NCBI RefSeq assembly: GCF_030812195.1
Contig: NZ_JAUSSF010000003.1
Span: 62,001 to 126,000, forward strand
Reading direction: 5' to 3'
DNA length: 64,000 bases
DNA from: Chryseobacterium lathyri
GTDB lineage: Bacteria > Bacteroidota > Bacteroidia > Flavobacteriales > Weeksellaceae
Made by a program: the position numbers and the translations under genes. Numbering within the stretch: position 1 is the first letter of the stretch; every line of letters starts with the position of its first letter. This document shows, in pieces, positions 53,025 through 62,643 of the stretch. Below the pieces are notes generated by a model. The model was not told where the DNA came from. It did not search any database and was given only the letters and a program-made list of their open reading frames with translations.

Positions 53025-54008
53025 ATGTCTAACTTTGTAGATTACGTAAAGATCCATTGTAAAAGCGGACACGGAGGTGCTGGTTCTGCCCACCTTCGCC
53101 GTGAAAAATATATTCCTAAAGGTGGTCCGGATGGAGGCGACGGAGGCCGTGGCGGACACGTCATTATGAGAGGGAATGCCCAGGAATGGACTTTACTTCC
53201 ACTGCGATACACCCGTCACATAAAAGCTGATCGCGGTGAAAACGGAGCAAAAAATCAGCTAACCGGTGCTGACGGTGATGATATTTATATCGATGTTCCG
53301 ATTGGGACTATCGCTAAAAATGAAGAGGGAGAAATTATCGGCGAAATCCTTGAAGACAAGCAGGAAATTATCTTGATGCAGGGAGGAAAAGGAGGAAAAG
53401 GAAACGAACATTTCAAATCATCTACCAACCAGACTCCAAGGTATGCACAGCCAGGAATGGATGGCGAGGAAGGCTTTGTTGTTTTCGAACTTAAAATTTT
53501 GGCCGATGTAGGTCTAGTTGGTTTTCCAAATGCCGGAAAATCTACGCTTCTTGCATCCGTATCTGCTGCAAAGCCTAAGATCGCGAATTATGCATTTACA
53601 ACACTGACTCCCAATCTTGGTATAGTGGACTACAGGAATTACAAATCATTTGTAATGGCTGATATTCCGGGAATCATTGAAGGTGCTGCTGAAGGAAAAG
53701 GTTTGGGACACAGATTCTTAAGACATATTGAAAGAAATTCCATCTTATTATTCTTAATTCCGGCTGATTCTGAAAGCCATTTCCAGGAGTTTAAAATTCT
53801 GGAAAATGAATTAACGGAATACAATCCTGAACTTTTGGATAAAGATTTCATCATTTCTATTTCGAAATCCGATCTTCTGGATGATGAGTTGAAAAAAGAA
53901 ATTTCTGCCGAATTCCCCGAGAACAGGAAACCATTATTCTTCTCCGGTGTCACGGGAGAAGGCCTTGTAGAACTGAAAGACGCAGTCTGGAAAAAACTTC
54001 ACGGATAA
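53025..54008 (+). CDS. obg: GTPase Obg
   Basis: 327 residues. The glycine-rich Obg fold fills about 1-157 ([31 protein letters not shown]). The G domain follows: G1 GFPNAGKS, G2 TTLTPNLG, G3 DIPGIIEGA, and G4 as SKSD in place of the standard NKxD, a variant worth noting but known to me from flavobacterial Obg. The C-terminal OCT domain of longer Obg proteins is absent. Obg binds the large ribosomal subunit and the stringent response. A secreted protein gene starts four bases after its stop. Confidence 0.95.
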   Translation: MSNFVDYVKIHCKSGHGGAGSAHLRREKYIPKGGPDGGDGGRGGHVIMRGNAQEWTLLPLRYTRHIKADRGENGAKNQLTGADGDDIYIDVPIGTIAKNEEGEIIGEILEDKQEIILMQGGKGGKGNEHFKSSTNQTPRYAQPGMDGEEGFVVFELKILADVGLVGFPNAGKSTLLASVSAAKPKIANYAFTTLTPNLGIVDYRNYKSFVMADIPGIIEGAAEGKGLGHRFLRHIERNSILLFLIPADSESHFQEFKILENELTEYNPELLDKDFIISISKSDLLDDELKKEISAEFPENRKPLFFSGVTGEGLVELKDAVWKKLHG

Positions 54009-54011
54009 AAG

Positions 54012-54803
54012 ATGATACACTCATTGAAGAAAATAACAGCGAGTGCTGTTATTTTTGTTTCATTTCTGCTGCCTGCCCTGGCTTATGCTCAGGACAGCTT
54101 TTCATTCATGGAAACATCCAAACAGGATGAGCCGGCTCCTTTAAACCATAAGGCGTTCTTTAAGTATGAATTCAATAGAAGATTAAAGTATAAATTTACT
54201 TACGATAAAGCAGAAGATCATGGAACAAGTAATGAGGTGAGCGATACTGTAGAATATTACACGAATGAAACGGATCTCACTGTCCTGTATTTTAACAACA
54301 GCAGAAATGGGATTATCTATAATTTAAGCAAAGAAACTAATCCTGTACTTCCTGTTTTGATCAAGGAGGAAAGCAAAGATATTAAACCTGGAAATTTTGA
54401 TTATTTTAAAGGTGATATTGCTTTGGAGTCGGAAATTGCTGAAATAAGGAAAAGAAAAAAAGTAAAAACCGATCAGATTTTAGAACTGGTTGAAAAGAAA
54501 GCTGAAAATAACCTGACTCATTACAAGTACAACCTTATTCGTAATAATAAAGGGAAAACAAATCTGGGAATCATTGAACTGGATGTTACCAATAGTGATC
54601 AGGATTTCAACAACAATATCCTGTATGATATGGAACCTTTGTTCTTCAAAAATAAAATCATGTTTGACAAAGGCGAAATAAAAAACTATTCCCATTACAG
54701 CTCTGCAAAAAAGAGGACAAAGCATTATGAATCAATGAATAATGACTCCGTACTTTTAAGATTATCATTCACCAAAGGCTGTTGTGTTTCATCTCTGGAA
54801 TAG
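54012..54803 (+). CDS. Exported protein of unknown function
   Basis: 263 residues with a signal peptide (about 1-26, ending ALAYA). The mature part is polar and charged, with beta-type alternation in the first half (KYEFNRRLKYKFTYDKAED, DLTVLYFNNSRNGIIYNL) and a basic segment EIRKRKKVKTDQ near the middle; it ends with adjacent cysteines (KGCCVSS). It begins four bases after obg, so it is probably translated from the obg mRNA, though a functional tie is unlikely. I do not recognise the family. Confidence 0.7.
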   Translation: MIHSLKKITASAVIFVSFLLPALAYAQDSFSFMETSKQDEPAPLNHKAFFKYEFNRRLKYKFTYDKAEDHGTSNEVSDTVEYYTNETDLTVLYFNNSRNGIIYNLSKETNPVLPVLIKEESKDIKPGNFDYFKGDIALESEIAEIRKRKKVKTDQILELVEKKAENNLTHYKYNLIRNNKGKTNLGIIELDVTNSDQDFNNNILYDMEPLFFKNKIMFDKGEIKNYSHYSSAKKRTKHYESMNNDSVLLRLSFTKGCCVSSLE

Positions 54804-54866
54804 CTTCTACACCGAGACTGTTCTGCATTTGGAACAATTATTGAAAGAAACCAGAAAACATCCGCA

Positions 54867-55355
54867 ATGAAATATATATTAAGTCTCTGTGCATTTATAT
54901 TTTTATTATCCTGCACAACCCAGAAAACCGATTCCCAATATGCCAAAATTGAATATCAAGCGGGAGCATGCTTCGGATCCTGCCCTATCTTCACGATGAC
55001 TATCAATCCGGACAGGACAGCCATACTGGAAGCGGAACATTTTAATTTCTCGAAAGATTTTTCGAAAGATGAATTTTCAAAATCGCTTGAAGGAACTTTT
55101 CAAGGGGTGATCAAAGAAGGAGATTATAATAAATTGGTCAGCCTGCTGAATGGTCTTGATGTAAAAAACCTGAAAGACAAATACGGAACAAAAAATATTA
55201 CGGATCTTCCGACGTCATATCTTAGAATTAATTTTACGGACGGAACTTCCAAAAACATAGAAGACTACGGCAAAAGAGGAAGTGAAAAACTGAGAGAAAC
55301 TTATATGTTCATTGAAGAACTGAGACATAATCAACAGTGGACAAAAGTAAAATAA
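54867..55355 (+). CDS. DUF6438-type lipoprotein
   Basis: 162 residues with a lipoprotein signal (lipobox LLSC, Cys near 17). The motif AGACFGSCPIFTMTINPDRT is the signature of the DUF6438 domain, a beta-rich module common in Bacteroidota lipoproteins; its two Cys (CFGSC) probably form a disulfide. NLKDKYGTKNITDLPTSYLRINF is the second conserved part. Function unknown. It lies 63 bases behind the exported protein. Confidence 0.85.
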   Translation: MKYILSLCAFIFLLSCTTQKTDSQYAKIEYQAGACFGSCPIFTMTINPDRTAILEAEHFNFSKDFSKDEFSKSLEGTFQGVIKEGDYNKLVSLLNGLDVKNLKDKYGTKNITDLPTSYLRINFTDGTSKNIEDYGKRGSEKLRETYMFIEELRHNQQWTKVK

Positions 55356-55376
55356 TCCGTTTAAAAATATTTAGAC

Positions 55377-55414
55377 TACCTTTGCATCGTATAATTCCTT
55401 CACATTGAGGGAAT
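55377..55414 (+). promoter_or_regulatory. rhlE promoter and 5' leader hairpin
   Basis: TACCTTTG (55377-55384), then a leader of about 55 bases that can form the hairpin aattcc/ggaatt (about 55392-55414). The leader is longer than for most genes here. Confidence 0.5.
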
Positions 55415-55443
55415 TTTATTTTAAATTAAAAAAAACAGTTCAT

Positions 55444-56739
55444 TTGAATTTTACAGACCTAAACTTAATAGAACCTATTGCAAAAGCAATTGAAGAACAG
55501 GGATATACTAATCCTACGCCCATTCAGGAGAGATCTATCCCTGAAATCTTAAAAGGCAGCGACTTTTTAGGATGTGCACAGACAGGAACAGGAAAGACAG
55601 CGGCGTTCGCCATTCCTATTCTTCAGAATTTATCAAAAAACAAGACCAAAAATAACCATATAAAAGCCCTGATCTTAACGCCGACAAGAGAACTTGCCAT
55701 ACAGATCGAGGAAAATATTAATGCATACGGGAAATACCTTCCGTTAAAACAGCTCGTGATTTTCGGAGGTGTAAAGCAGGGAAACCAGGAGGCCGCCTTA
55801 AGAAAAGGCATCGACATTCTGGTAGCAACCCCGGGCAGACTTCTGGATTTTATCGCTCAAGGTATTATCAGCTTAAAGAATATCGAAATCTTTGTTCTTG
55901 ATGAGGCAGACAGGATGCTTGATATGGGCTTTGTACATGATGTAAAAAGAGTCATCAAACTTCTTCCGCAGAGAAGACAGACTTTATTCTTTTCAGCGAC
56001 AATGCCTTCTGAAATCCAGAAACTGGCAGATTCTATCCTGAATAATCCTGTGAAGGTAGAAGTTACTCCGGTTTCTTCCACTGCAGAAACGATCAAACAG
56101 TCGGTTTATTTTGTTGAAAAAGACAATAAGCTGAACCTTCTTTCCCATATTTTAGAGAACGATATTGCAGATTCTGTACTGGTATTTTCGAGAACGAAAC
56201 ACGGTGCCGACAAAATTGCAAGGAAACTGCAGAAAGACAATATCTCTGCAGAGGCTATTCACGGGAATAAATCTCAAAATGCAAGGCAGAACGCCCTGAA
56301 TAATTTTAAGTCCGGAAAAACAAGGATTCTGGTCGCTACAGACATTGCTGCAAGAGGTATTGACATCGATGAGCTTAAATATGTAATCAACTTCGAACTT
56401 TCCGATGTTTCTGAAACTTATGTTCACAGGATTGGAAGAACAGGAAGAGCGGGAGCTGAAGGATCTTCAATTTCTTTTGTAGACAGCCTTGACCTTTTAA
56501 ATTTAAGGAATACTGAGAAACTTATAGGAAAGAAAATTCCTGTTATAAAGGACCATCCCTTCCATACAGATGATCTTGTAGCACAAAAAAGAGATTCTAA
56601 TAACAAGCCTATGGCTGCCGGTGGCGATAGAAGACCCCCGAGATCACCAAAGCCGCAGAATAATAACAATAAACCTGCAGGCAGCACCCCAACCAGTTTC
56701 AAGAAACCTAAGAATAAAAATTTCACCAGAAAAAAATAA
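55444..56739 (+). CDS. rhlE: DEAD-box RNA helicase RhlE type
   Basis: 431 residues from a TTG start at 55444, chosen because it gives the normal RhlE opening ([20 protein letters not shown]); a TTG at 55405 in the leader is less likely. Helicase motifs: Q motif [11 protein letters not shown], motif [19 protein letters not shown] at about 154, SAT, then DIAARGIDI and [10 protein letters not shown]. The last 60 residues are basic and low-complexity ([15 protein letters not shown]), as in RhlE tails that bind RNA. It likely remodels rRNA or mRNA. A strong terminator follows. Confidence 0.93.
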   Translation: MNFTDLNLIEPIAKAIEEQGYTNPTPIQERSIPEILKGSDFLGCAQTGTGKTAAFAIPILQNLSKNKTKNNHIKALILTPTRELAIQIEENINAYGKYLPLKQLVIFGGVKQGNQEAALRKGIDILVATPGRLLDFIAQGIISLKNIEIFVLDEADRMLDMGFVHDVKRVIKLLPQRRQTLFFSATMPSEIQKLADSILNNPVKVEVTPVSSTAETIKQSVYFVEKDNKLNLLSHILENDIADSVLVFSRTKHGADKIARKLQKDNISAEAIHGNKSQNARQNALNNFKSGKTRILVATDIAARGIDIDELKYVINFELSDVSETYVHRIGRTGRAGAEGSSISFVDSLDLLNLRNTEKLIGKKIPVIKDHPFHTDDLVAQKRDSNNKPMAAGGDRRPPRSPKPQNNNNKPAGSTPTSFKKPKNKNFTRKK

Positions 56740-56772
56740 AAAAAGCCCTTTCCAACGAAAGGGCTTTTTTTA
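56738..56772 (+). terminator. rhlE terminator
   Basis: 12-bp stem aaaagccctttc (56741-56752) with its complement (56757-56768), caac loop, long T run. Confidence 0.88.
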
Positions 56773-56912
56773 TATAGAGATTTCAAGCTAGAAAACAATT
56801 GTTCCCTGACAGGCAAATTTGTGTTTTGCGATTTTAAACATTAAAAAGATGAGTGGCTTGGTATAAATAAGATATTTTAAGAATCTATGTTTAAACTCAC
56901 TGATCTGAATAC

Positions 56913-58067
56913 TTAGACTTTCTCTATTTCTTTCCGAACTGAAAAGCAGTAAGCAATAATGCTGAAAGGCAGACAGGCTGCCAGATAGGTAGTTGAGAAA
57001 AGGTTATGCTGGAAACCAAATCCGGAAAGCAAATACTTTTCCAGTACAAAACTGAGCATCACCAGAAAAACAATACATGTCGAAAAGTAGAATACATCAT
57101 TTATTGTTCTTGCACAAAACGACATCGCCAGAGTTGCCCCCAGAAAACCCAGCATGACAAATTTATTGCTCTGTCCCTGAAGCGTCAGTGGATTGTGTTG
57201 TATAATGTAGTCAAGATTTTCAGCAGGAAAAAAAACGCTCAATAGTAATATGGCTACAGTCAGTATAAATGCTGCAACTGTTTTTATTTTACGGTTTATA
57301 CCTGTTGCTAAAAAAGGCTTGAGTAAAAAAATAATCAGCGGAATAACTGCCACACTCCTTGTCAGAAATAAAATACCCAGGCACACTCCCAACAGCATTG
57401 GTTTCTGAAAATAATCTCCTTTAAACTTACTGTGCCAGAAAAGGATGAATGCGGCCACGAAAATAAAAGAGGAAATAAAATCACTCTTGCAGACCGCTTC
57501 GTAAATGTAAGACAGGGATATTCCCAACATCAGTATAGCCGTGAACCTGATCAGATTATTCTTAAACTCCAGAAGAACAGCGTACGAAAACAGCAAAAAA
57601 GCAGCTACCTGAAGATAGCCCACATTTCCTAGAAGATAAGCAGGAAGAGCCAGTAAAAGCTGCCCGGGAAGATATGAGGATAAATTCCCCATAAAATTCC
57701 GCGTGTTATAGATATATTTCCCTTGAATCCAGTAGTCTAAAGAAAAATCCAGTGTCTGCCAACGGTCTATATTCATTTGGTAAGGATCTTTTAAGATGTG
57801 GCATAAAGCAATATACCCAACTCCTAAAATCCCCGTCAAAACATAGACAAGCTTTACATTAATCTTTTTTACCAACAGTTCATTCTTTCTTACAAGAAAC
57901 AGGAAAACATGAACAGCAATAAAGACAGCAATCAGTATACTCATGGGTATAAATGACTGTCGGATACCATATTTGGTCAGAAATAAAAAATTAATCACAA
58001 AATAGACTGCAAACAGCATTAAACTGCTTACTTTACTGTTTTTTGTAGAGGTTAAAATTTTATTCAT
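56913..58067 (-). CDS. Polytopic membrane protein, GT-C-like
   Basis: 384 residues, about 10-11 membrane helices. The loop after the third helix has KDPYQMNIDRWQTLDFSLDYWIQGKYIY, where Asp and Arg in a periplasmic loop plus an aromatic-rich surround recall GT-C lipid-linked glycosyltransferases (DUF2029/mannosyltransferase group). Cargo or donor cannot be read. It is the last gene of an operon starting with polyprenyl synthetase, whose product could be the lipid carrier such enzymes use; this is an inference. Confidence 0.7.
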   Translation of the reverse strand: MNKILTSTKNSKVSSLMLFAVYFVINFLFLTKYGIRQSFIPMSILIAVFIAVHVFLFLVRKNELLVKKINVKLVYVLTGILGVGYIALCHILKDPYQMNIDRWQTLDFSLDYWIQGKYIYNTRNFMGNLSSYLPGQLLLALPAYLLGNVGYLQVAAFLLFSYAVLLEFKNNLIRFTAILMLGISLSYIYEAVCKSDFISSFIFVAAFILFWHSKFKGDYFQKPMLLGVCLGILFLTRSVAVIPLIIFLLKPFLATGINRKIKTVAAFILTVAILLLSVFFPAENLDYIIQHNPLTLQGQSNKFVMLGFLGATLAMSFCARTINDVFYFSTCIVFLVMLSFVLEKYLLSGFGFQHNLFSTTYLAACLPFSIIAYCFSVRKEIEKV

Positions 58068-58076
58068 ATGAATAAG

Positions 58077-58841
58077 TTAACGGGAAAAAATTCTCTTTGC
58101 ATTTTCCGTAGTTATTTTATCAATTTCAGAAAAATCCTTACCATAGATATTTACGAGCTTTCCGGCTACGAGGTCCAGGTAAGAGCTTTCATTTCTTTTT
58201 CCTCTGTGCGGAACCGGAGCCAGGTAAGGTGAATCTGTTTCCAGAACGATTTTATCCAGAGGAATTTCATTCAGAAACTGATCGATCTTTCCATTTTTGA
58301 ATGTCACAACTCCGCCTACCCCCAATATAAAATTCAGATCTATAGCACGTTTAGCCTGTTCCAGATCTCCTGAAAAGCAGTGGAAAATTCCACGAAGCCT
58401 TGGATGTTTTTTTCTTTCCAGGACCTCAAATGTTTCATCAAAGCTTTCTCTTGTATGGATCACGATAGGAAGATCCTTTTCTATGGCCCAATCGATTTGC
58501 TGTTCGAAAGCCTTAATCTGGATATCCAGCGTTGTTTTATCCCAGTAAAGGTCGATCCCGATCTCTCCTATTGCTGGAAAATCCATCTTTTCCAGATAAT
58601 TTTTAACGATATCAAGCTCTTTTTCCCAGGATTCAGGCTTTACATAGCACGGATGAAGCCCCATCATTGAAATAATCTGCTCCGGATATTCAGCTTCCAG
58701 CTGAAGCATCTTTTCATGAGATTCTGAATCAATGGCAGGAAGATAAAATTTTGTAATTCCTTTGTCTACAGCTCTCTGTATAGCCTCTTTTCTGTCTTCA
58801 TCAAATTCTTCAGCGTATAAATGGGTATGTGTATCAATCAT
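58077..58841 (-). CDS. TatD family metal-dependent hydrolase
   Basis: 254 residues, full length. Metal-binding motifs: DTHTHLYAEEF (His4, His6 region), GEIGIDLYWD, PIVIHTRES, GIFHCFSGD and LETDSPYLAPVPHRGKRNE are all present. TatD proteins are 3'-5' DNA/RNA exonucleases and DNases; YcfH-like members act in DNA repair or on D-aminoacyl-tRNA. It sits in an operon with DUF4269 upstream (four bases) and a membrane protein downstream (nine bases). Confidence 0.94.
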   Translation of the reverse strand: MIDTHTHLYAEEFDEDRKEAIQRAVDKGITKFYLPAIDSESHEKMLQLEAEYPEQIISMMGLHPCYVKPESWEKELDIVKNYLEKMDFPAIGEIGIDLYWDKTTLDIQIKAFEQQIDWAIEKDLPIVIHTRESFDETFEVLERKKHPRLRGIFHCFSGDLEQAKRAIDLNFILGVGGVVTFKNGKIDQFLNEIPLDKIVLETDSPYLAPVPHRGKRNESSYLDLVAGKLVNIYGKDFSEIDKITTENAKRIFSR

Positions 58842-58845
58842 TGTC

Positions 58846-59373
58846 TTAAAATTTTAACAGATCTTCATAAGGGCTTTTCAAACCCATCAGTAAACCGAAA
58901 GCCGGTTCAGTCTTGATTCCCTGTTTCTTAAGTTCTATTATTTTATGTTTAAAATCTGTTCCTTTTTCCTTTAATATTTTGTATTCAGCAAGCATATGCC
59001 GGTAAGCATTCTGTTCAAGTGAGGGTTTGTTCTGTCCGAAAATCTCTATTGGAAATTCTTCCAGCATAAAGTTCAGAACAATACTTTTTTCTCCGTTAAT
59101 AATATTATTTTCAATTTTCACTTCAGTATCTACAGGAATTAACCGGCTGGACATAATGTAATCCAGGAAATCTTCTTCAGATTTAAGATCAACTTCGCAA
59201 ATGATATCCAGATCGCTGTTTTCAATATCAATTTCAATCGGAATTGTTCCGGCAAGAACTGGAGAATAGGGTTTTAATTTCTCAAAGACCTGGTATTTAT
59301 CAAGAACTTCATAAGCTCTTTTCTGTTTTTCATTTCCGGATTTTAAATAACTGAGATTCGTGAAATCAATCAT
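58846..59373 (-). CDS. DUF4269 family, nucleotidyltransferase-like
   Basis: 175 residues. LAGTIPIEIDIENSDLDIICEV (about 41-62) contains the paired acidic residues (SDLDI) that recall the active site of the polymerase-beta nucleotidyltransferase fold, and SIVLNFMLEEFPIEIFGQ gives a third acid. DUF4269 is named from sequence only; activity is unknown. Its start overlaps the end of the GSCFA gene by eight bases, so translation is likely coupled. Confidence 0.85.
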   Translation of the reverse strand: MIDFTNLSYLKSGNEKQKRAYEVLDKYQVFEKLKPYSPVLAGTIPIEIDIENSDLDIICEVDLKSEEDFLDYIMSSRLIPVDTEVKIENNIINGEKSIVLNFMLEEFPIEIFGQNKPSLEQNAYRHMLAEYKILKEKGTDFKHKIIELKKQGIKTEPAFGLLMGLKSPYEDLLKF

Positions 59374-60325
59374 TTATAAAAATTTTATGCCTTACTTTTT
59401 CTCTCTGGGCTTCAATTCTACGTCCTAATTTTTCTCTAAACTCAATATATTTCGGATCCTTTTCATCATCAGTCCTGTGTTCCAGTGCTTTGCTGATCTT
59501 AAAATTTTCTTTGATAAAACTTTTTGTATCATCTGAAAAATAAGCTTCCCCGAATTTATCAAAGATGTAATGAACAGCCTGCGATGTCGGATGAATCATA
59601 TCTTCCTTATAAAAACGGTAATCACGCAGATCATCCATGAGTATTTCATAAATAGGCAGGTAATGGCAGTTTTCCAGCGGCAAAAGAGCTTCATGAACAG
59701 CCGTGATCAGTTTGGATTTGCTGAGCTGATTCTCAATCATTCCATCTTTGGTATGTCGTACGGGTGACACGGTAAACAGGATCTGTACATCATCCCTGCA
59801 GATATCTTTCAGGTTTAAAACCGTATTATAGATGGAATCTGTAAGCTCCTGATGGGAAAGCAGCCGTTTTTCAAAAAACTTCTGCGGAATCTTGTGACAG
59901 TTGGCCGCCAGTTTTTTCTTGGGGATGAATTCATAAATAAATGAAGTTCCGTACGTAATGATCACCCATCCTGCATCCTGTAAGAAACTGTTTCCTACTT
60001 CTATCCCCATATTGATCCTGTCCAGCGTTTGATGGACATATCTTCTGTCGAAGCTGCTGTGATGGTCCAGGGAGATAAATTCGTCGTTAAAAGTGATCAG
60101 CTCATCTTCTGTATAAAACTCTGAATCATGGAGCCTTTTAATGGCATTACTGATCGAAAAGGGATTAAAAATAGTTCCGAATGGATTATTGACCGTCTGA
60201 AGCTGCCCCTGACCCAGCAAATCTGCCATTTCTGATGCAAAACAGGATCCTATTGAAAATATTCTATCTTCAACATCAATCTTTTTTTCTGACTCGGGAA
60301 TGTCAACTTCAGTTCTGAATTTCAT
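59366..60325 (-). CDS. GSCFA domain protein
   Basis: 319 residues from the ATG at 60325, which gives the family start MKFRTEVDIPES; an in-frame extension of 25 residues upstream would run through a repeat and is unlikely. The name-giving motif GSCFASEMADLL is at about 25-36, with its Ser/Cys as candidate nucleophile as in SGNH-type esterases; HPTSQAVHYIFD near 245 has the matching His. GSCFA proteins are common in Bacteroidota and have no proven function. It overlaps the DUF4269 gene by eight bases. Confidence 0.87.
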   Translation of the reverse strand: MKFRTEVDIPESEKKIDVEDRIFSIGSCFASEMADLLGQGQLQTVNNPFGTIFNPFSISNAIKRLHDSEFYTEDELITFNDEFISLDHHSSFDRRYVHQTLDRINMGIEVGNSFLQDAGWVIITYGTSFIYEFIPKKKLAANCHKIPQKFFEKRLLSHQELTDSIYNTVLNLKDICRDDVQILFTVSPVRHTKDGMIENQLSKSKLITAVHEALLPLENCHYLPIYEILMDDLRDYRFYKEDMIHPTSQAVHYIFDKFGEAYFSDDTKSFIKENFKISKALEHRTDDEKDPKYIEFREKLGRRIEAQREKVRHKIFIND

Positions 60326-60331
60326 TTTCTT

Positions 60332-60389
60332 AGGTAGCAGGTAGCAGGTAATTGGCAGCAGATGTTTGACGGCTATGAACCTGCTACCT
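60332..60389. repeat. Inverted repeat with tandem ggtagca words
   Basis: aggtagcagg (60332-60341) pairs with cctgctacct (60380-60389); the left arm is followed by a tandem copy (ggtagcaggtagcaggta, 60333-60350). It lies in the 80-base spacer before the GSCFA gene and inside an operon. Confidence 0.5.
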
Positions 60390-60405
60390 AGTATCTGCAA
60401 TCTTA

Positions 60406-61377
60406 TTAACTCTCTCTTCTCAACAGATAATTAGCCAGTTCTATAAAAGGTTTCTTTTTTTCTTCAGGAATGTTAATCTTCTCGAGGTAACTCTGCCCTA
60501 TTTCGTTGTGCTTTTCGATCAGACGTAAGGCTTTCTCATCCACTTTAGTTCTTCTAAAGATCTTTTCTACTCCGTATACTTTATCAATATTATCGGTTTT
60601 CTTCCCATACCAGTGGTCCAGCTCTCTTCGTTCTTCCTCAGTAGCATATTCTCTGGCTAAAAGATAAAGCACCGTCTTTTTATTTTCGTAAATATCTCCG
60701 GCATGCTTTTTCCCAAACTGAGCCTGGTCTCCAAATACATCAAGATAATCATCCATGATCTGGAAAGCAATCCCGATATGTTTTCCAAAATTGAAGATAG
60801 CTTTGGCATCTTTAAAATTGGCTTTTGCAATAAGTGCCCCTATTTCAAAGGAAGATGCACTCAGAACTCCTGTTTTATAAGTAATCATTCTGATGTAATC
60901 ATCATATGTTACATTCTCCTGGGTTTCAAAATTAATGTCGTATTGCTGTCCTTCACACAGAAGAAGTCCTGTGTGGGTAAAGATCCTAATACATGCCTTG
61001 AAAATTTCAGGTTCAAGATCTTCGAAAAACTTATAAGCTTTCAGCATCAGCCCGTCTCCGGAAAGGATTCCGACATTGATCCCATGAAGGGTATGGATAG
61101 TAGGTTTATTTCTTCTTAAAGGAGCCTCATCCATAATATCGTCATGGATAAGAGTAAAATTATGGAAAAATTCAATGGCCAGTGCAGGTTTTATTGCTTG
61201 TTTAAGGTCTCCCCCGAAGAGATCACAGGCCATCAGTACCATAATGGGACGAAGACGCTTTCCGCCATGGGAAATGATGTAGTTCATCGGGTCATAGAGT
61301 TCCGCGGGCTTGTCTTTAAAAGTATACTTAGTGATGGCTTCAGCAACGATCTGCTGGTATCTGTCTAAAAATTCCAT
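60406..61377 (-). CDS. Polyprenyl diphosphate synthase
   Basis: 323 residues of the trans-isoprenyl synthetase family. The first aspartate-rich motif HDDIMD is at about 78-83 and the second is QIMDDYLD at about 206-213; GGKRLRP near 38-44 binds the diphosphate. Chain length depends on bulk before the first motif (FTLI here) and cannot be fixed by eye; it may make the geranylgeranyl or longer side chain of menaquinone or a lipid carrier. It is the first gene of a five-gene operon. Confidence 0.92.
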   Translation of the reverse strand: MEFLDRYQQIVAEAITKYTFKDKPAELYDPMNYIISHGGKRLRPIMVLMACDLFGGDLKQAIKPALAIEFFHNFTLIHDDIMDEAPLRRNKPTIHTLHGINVGILSGDGLMLKAYKFFEDLEPEIFKACIRIFTHTGLLLCEGQQYDINFETQENVTYDDYIRMITYKTGVLSASSFEIGALIAKANFKDAKAIFNFGKHIGIAFQIMDDYLDVFGDQAQFGKKHAGDIYENKKTVLYLLAREYATEEERRELDHWYGKKTDNIDKVYGVEKIFRRTKVDEKALRLIEKHNEIGQSYLEKINIPEEKKKPFIELANYLLRRES

Positions 61378-61397
61378 AAAAATTTTTTAAGTTTAAA

Positions 61398-61432
61398 CAA
61401 AAATACAATTTTTCAAGGCTTTATAAAACAAA
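61398..61432 (-). promoter_or_regulatory. Promoter of the polyprenyl synthase operon
   Basis: Minus-strand TTTG (61429-61432), 23 bases, TATTTTTG (61398-61405), ending 20 bases before the ATG. Its -33 box touches the pit terminator. Confidence 0.6.
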
Positions 61433-61460
61433 AAACTTCGTCCCGAAGGACAAAGTTTAT
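61430..61460 (-). terminator. pit terminator with UUCG loop
   Basis: On the minus strand an 11-bp stem with one mismatch (61433-61443 with 61448-61458) closes a ttcg tetraloop and is followed by a T-rich run. Confidence 0.75.
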
Positions 61461-61482
61461 ATTCTGTATTTGAACTTTTAAA

Positions 61483-62625
61483 TTAAGTCAGAAATGTTAC
61501 GATAAGGTAAGTAATTCCTGCAACGATTGCTGAAATCGGGATTGTAAGTACCCAAGCCCAAAGAAGGCTTACTGTAATACCCCATCTTACAGCAGAAACT
61601 CTTTTTGTTAATCCAACACCGATGATAGAACCTGTGATCGTGTGTGTGGTAGATACAGGAATACCAAAGTGATCCGTGATGAATAATGTGATTGCTCCTG
61701 CAGTTTCAGCACTTACCCCTTCAAGAGAAGTTACTTTTGTAATTTTAGTTCCCATCGTCTTGATGATCTTCCATCCTCCGCTCATGGTTCCTAAACCAAT
61801 GGCAAGGAAAGAAACTAAAGGAACCCAAAGGTAATGCTCTGCAAAGTAATCAAAACGTCCTGCTGAAGGAATGCTCAGGTATACAGGATCCTGCAGCATC
61901 TCAACATGATAGTAGATCAGGGCTGCCCCAATGATTCCCATTACTTTCTGAGCATCATTCAATCCGTGTCCTAAGCTAAATAAAGCTGAAGAAGCCAGCT
62001 GTAATCTTTTGAAAGACTGATCAGCCTTATGTGGATTTGACTTTTTGTATAGGTGAACAATAATTAATGTAATTATGATTGAAATAATCATCCCTATTAC
62101 CGGCGCCATAAAAATGAACAGGAAGATAGGAATTACTTTCTCAAATTTTACAACACTCTGTGTCGTTACCTGATGAAGAGCATGCTTGCATGTCTCAAAG
62201 AAGCCTAAATTTGGTTGTGCTACGGCCACATCATGATAATCCAGCATGAAAGCATTCATCAATGCTGCTCCCAAAAAACCACCAATTAAGGTATGTGACG
62301 ATGAGGAAGGAATCCCAAACCACCACGTTAAAAGGTTCCATGCAATAGCTGCGACCAAACCTGAAAATATAACTTCAAGGTTGATAAAATTCTCATTAAC
62401 GGTTTTGGCAATGGTATTACCAATTTTAAATTCGCCAATAATATAGGCTGCAATAAAAAATGCTGCAAAGTTCCAGAGTGCTGCCCAAAGTACAGCCTGA
62501 AAAGGAGTTAAAACCTTTGTAGAAACAATGGTTGCAATTGAATTGGCTGCATCATGAAAACCATTAATATAGTCGAAAATTAAAGCCAAAGCAATAATAA
62601 CCGTAAGTAAAATCGGAAATTCCAT
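61483..62625 (-). CDS. pit: PiT family inorganic phosphate transporter
   Basis: 380 residues, about ten membrane helices in the two inverted PiT repeats. The signature INGFHDAANSIATIVSTKV is near the N-terminus and GLNDAQKVMGIIGAAL with GVSAETAGAITLFITDHFGIPVSTTHTITG is the second copy. It imports metal-phosphate with protons or sodium. The gene for its DUF47 partner lies 18 bases upstream, the standard operon for this low-affinity system. Confidence 0.94.
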   Translation of the reverse strand: MEFPILLTVIIALALIFDYINGFHDAANSIATIVSTKVLTPFQAVLWAALWNFAAFFIAAYIIGEFKIGNTIAKTVNENFINLEVIFSGLVAAIAWNLLTWWFGIPSSSSHTLIGGFLGAALMNAFMLDYHDVAVAQPNLGFFETCKHALHQVTTQSVVKFEKVIPIFLFIFMAPVIGMIISIIITLIIVHLYKKSNPHKADQSFKRLQLASSALFSLGHGLNDAQKVMGIIGAALIYYHVEMLQDPVYLSIPSAGRFDYFAEHYLWVPLVSFLAIGLGTMSGGWKIIKTMGTKITKVTSLEGVSAETAGAITLFITDHFGIPVSTTHTITGSIIGVGLTKRVSAVRWGITVSLLWAWVLTIPISAIVAGITYLIVTFLT

Positions 62626-62643
62626 TTCGTAAGTTATAATTGT

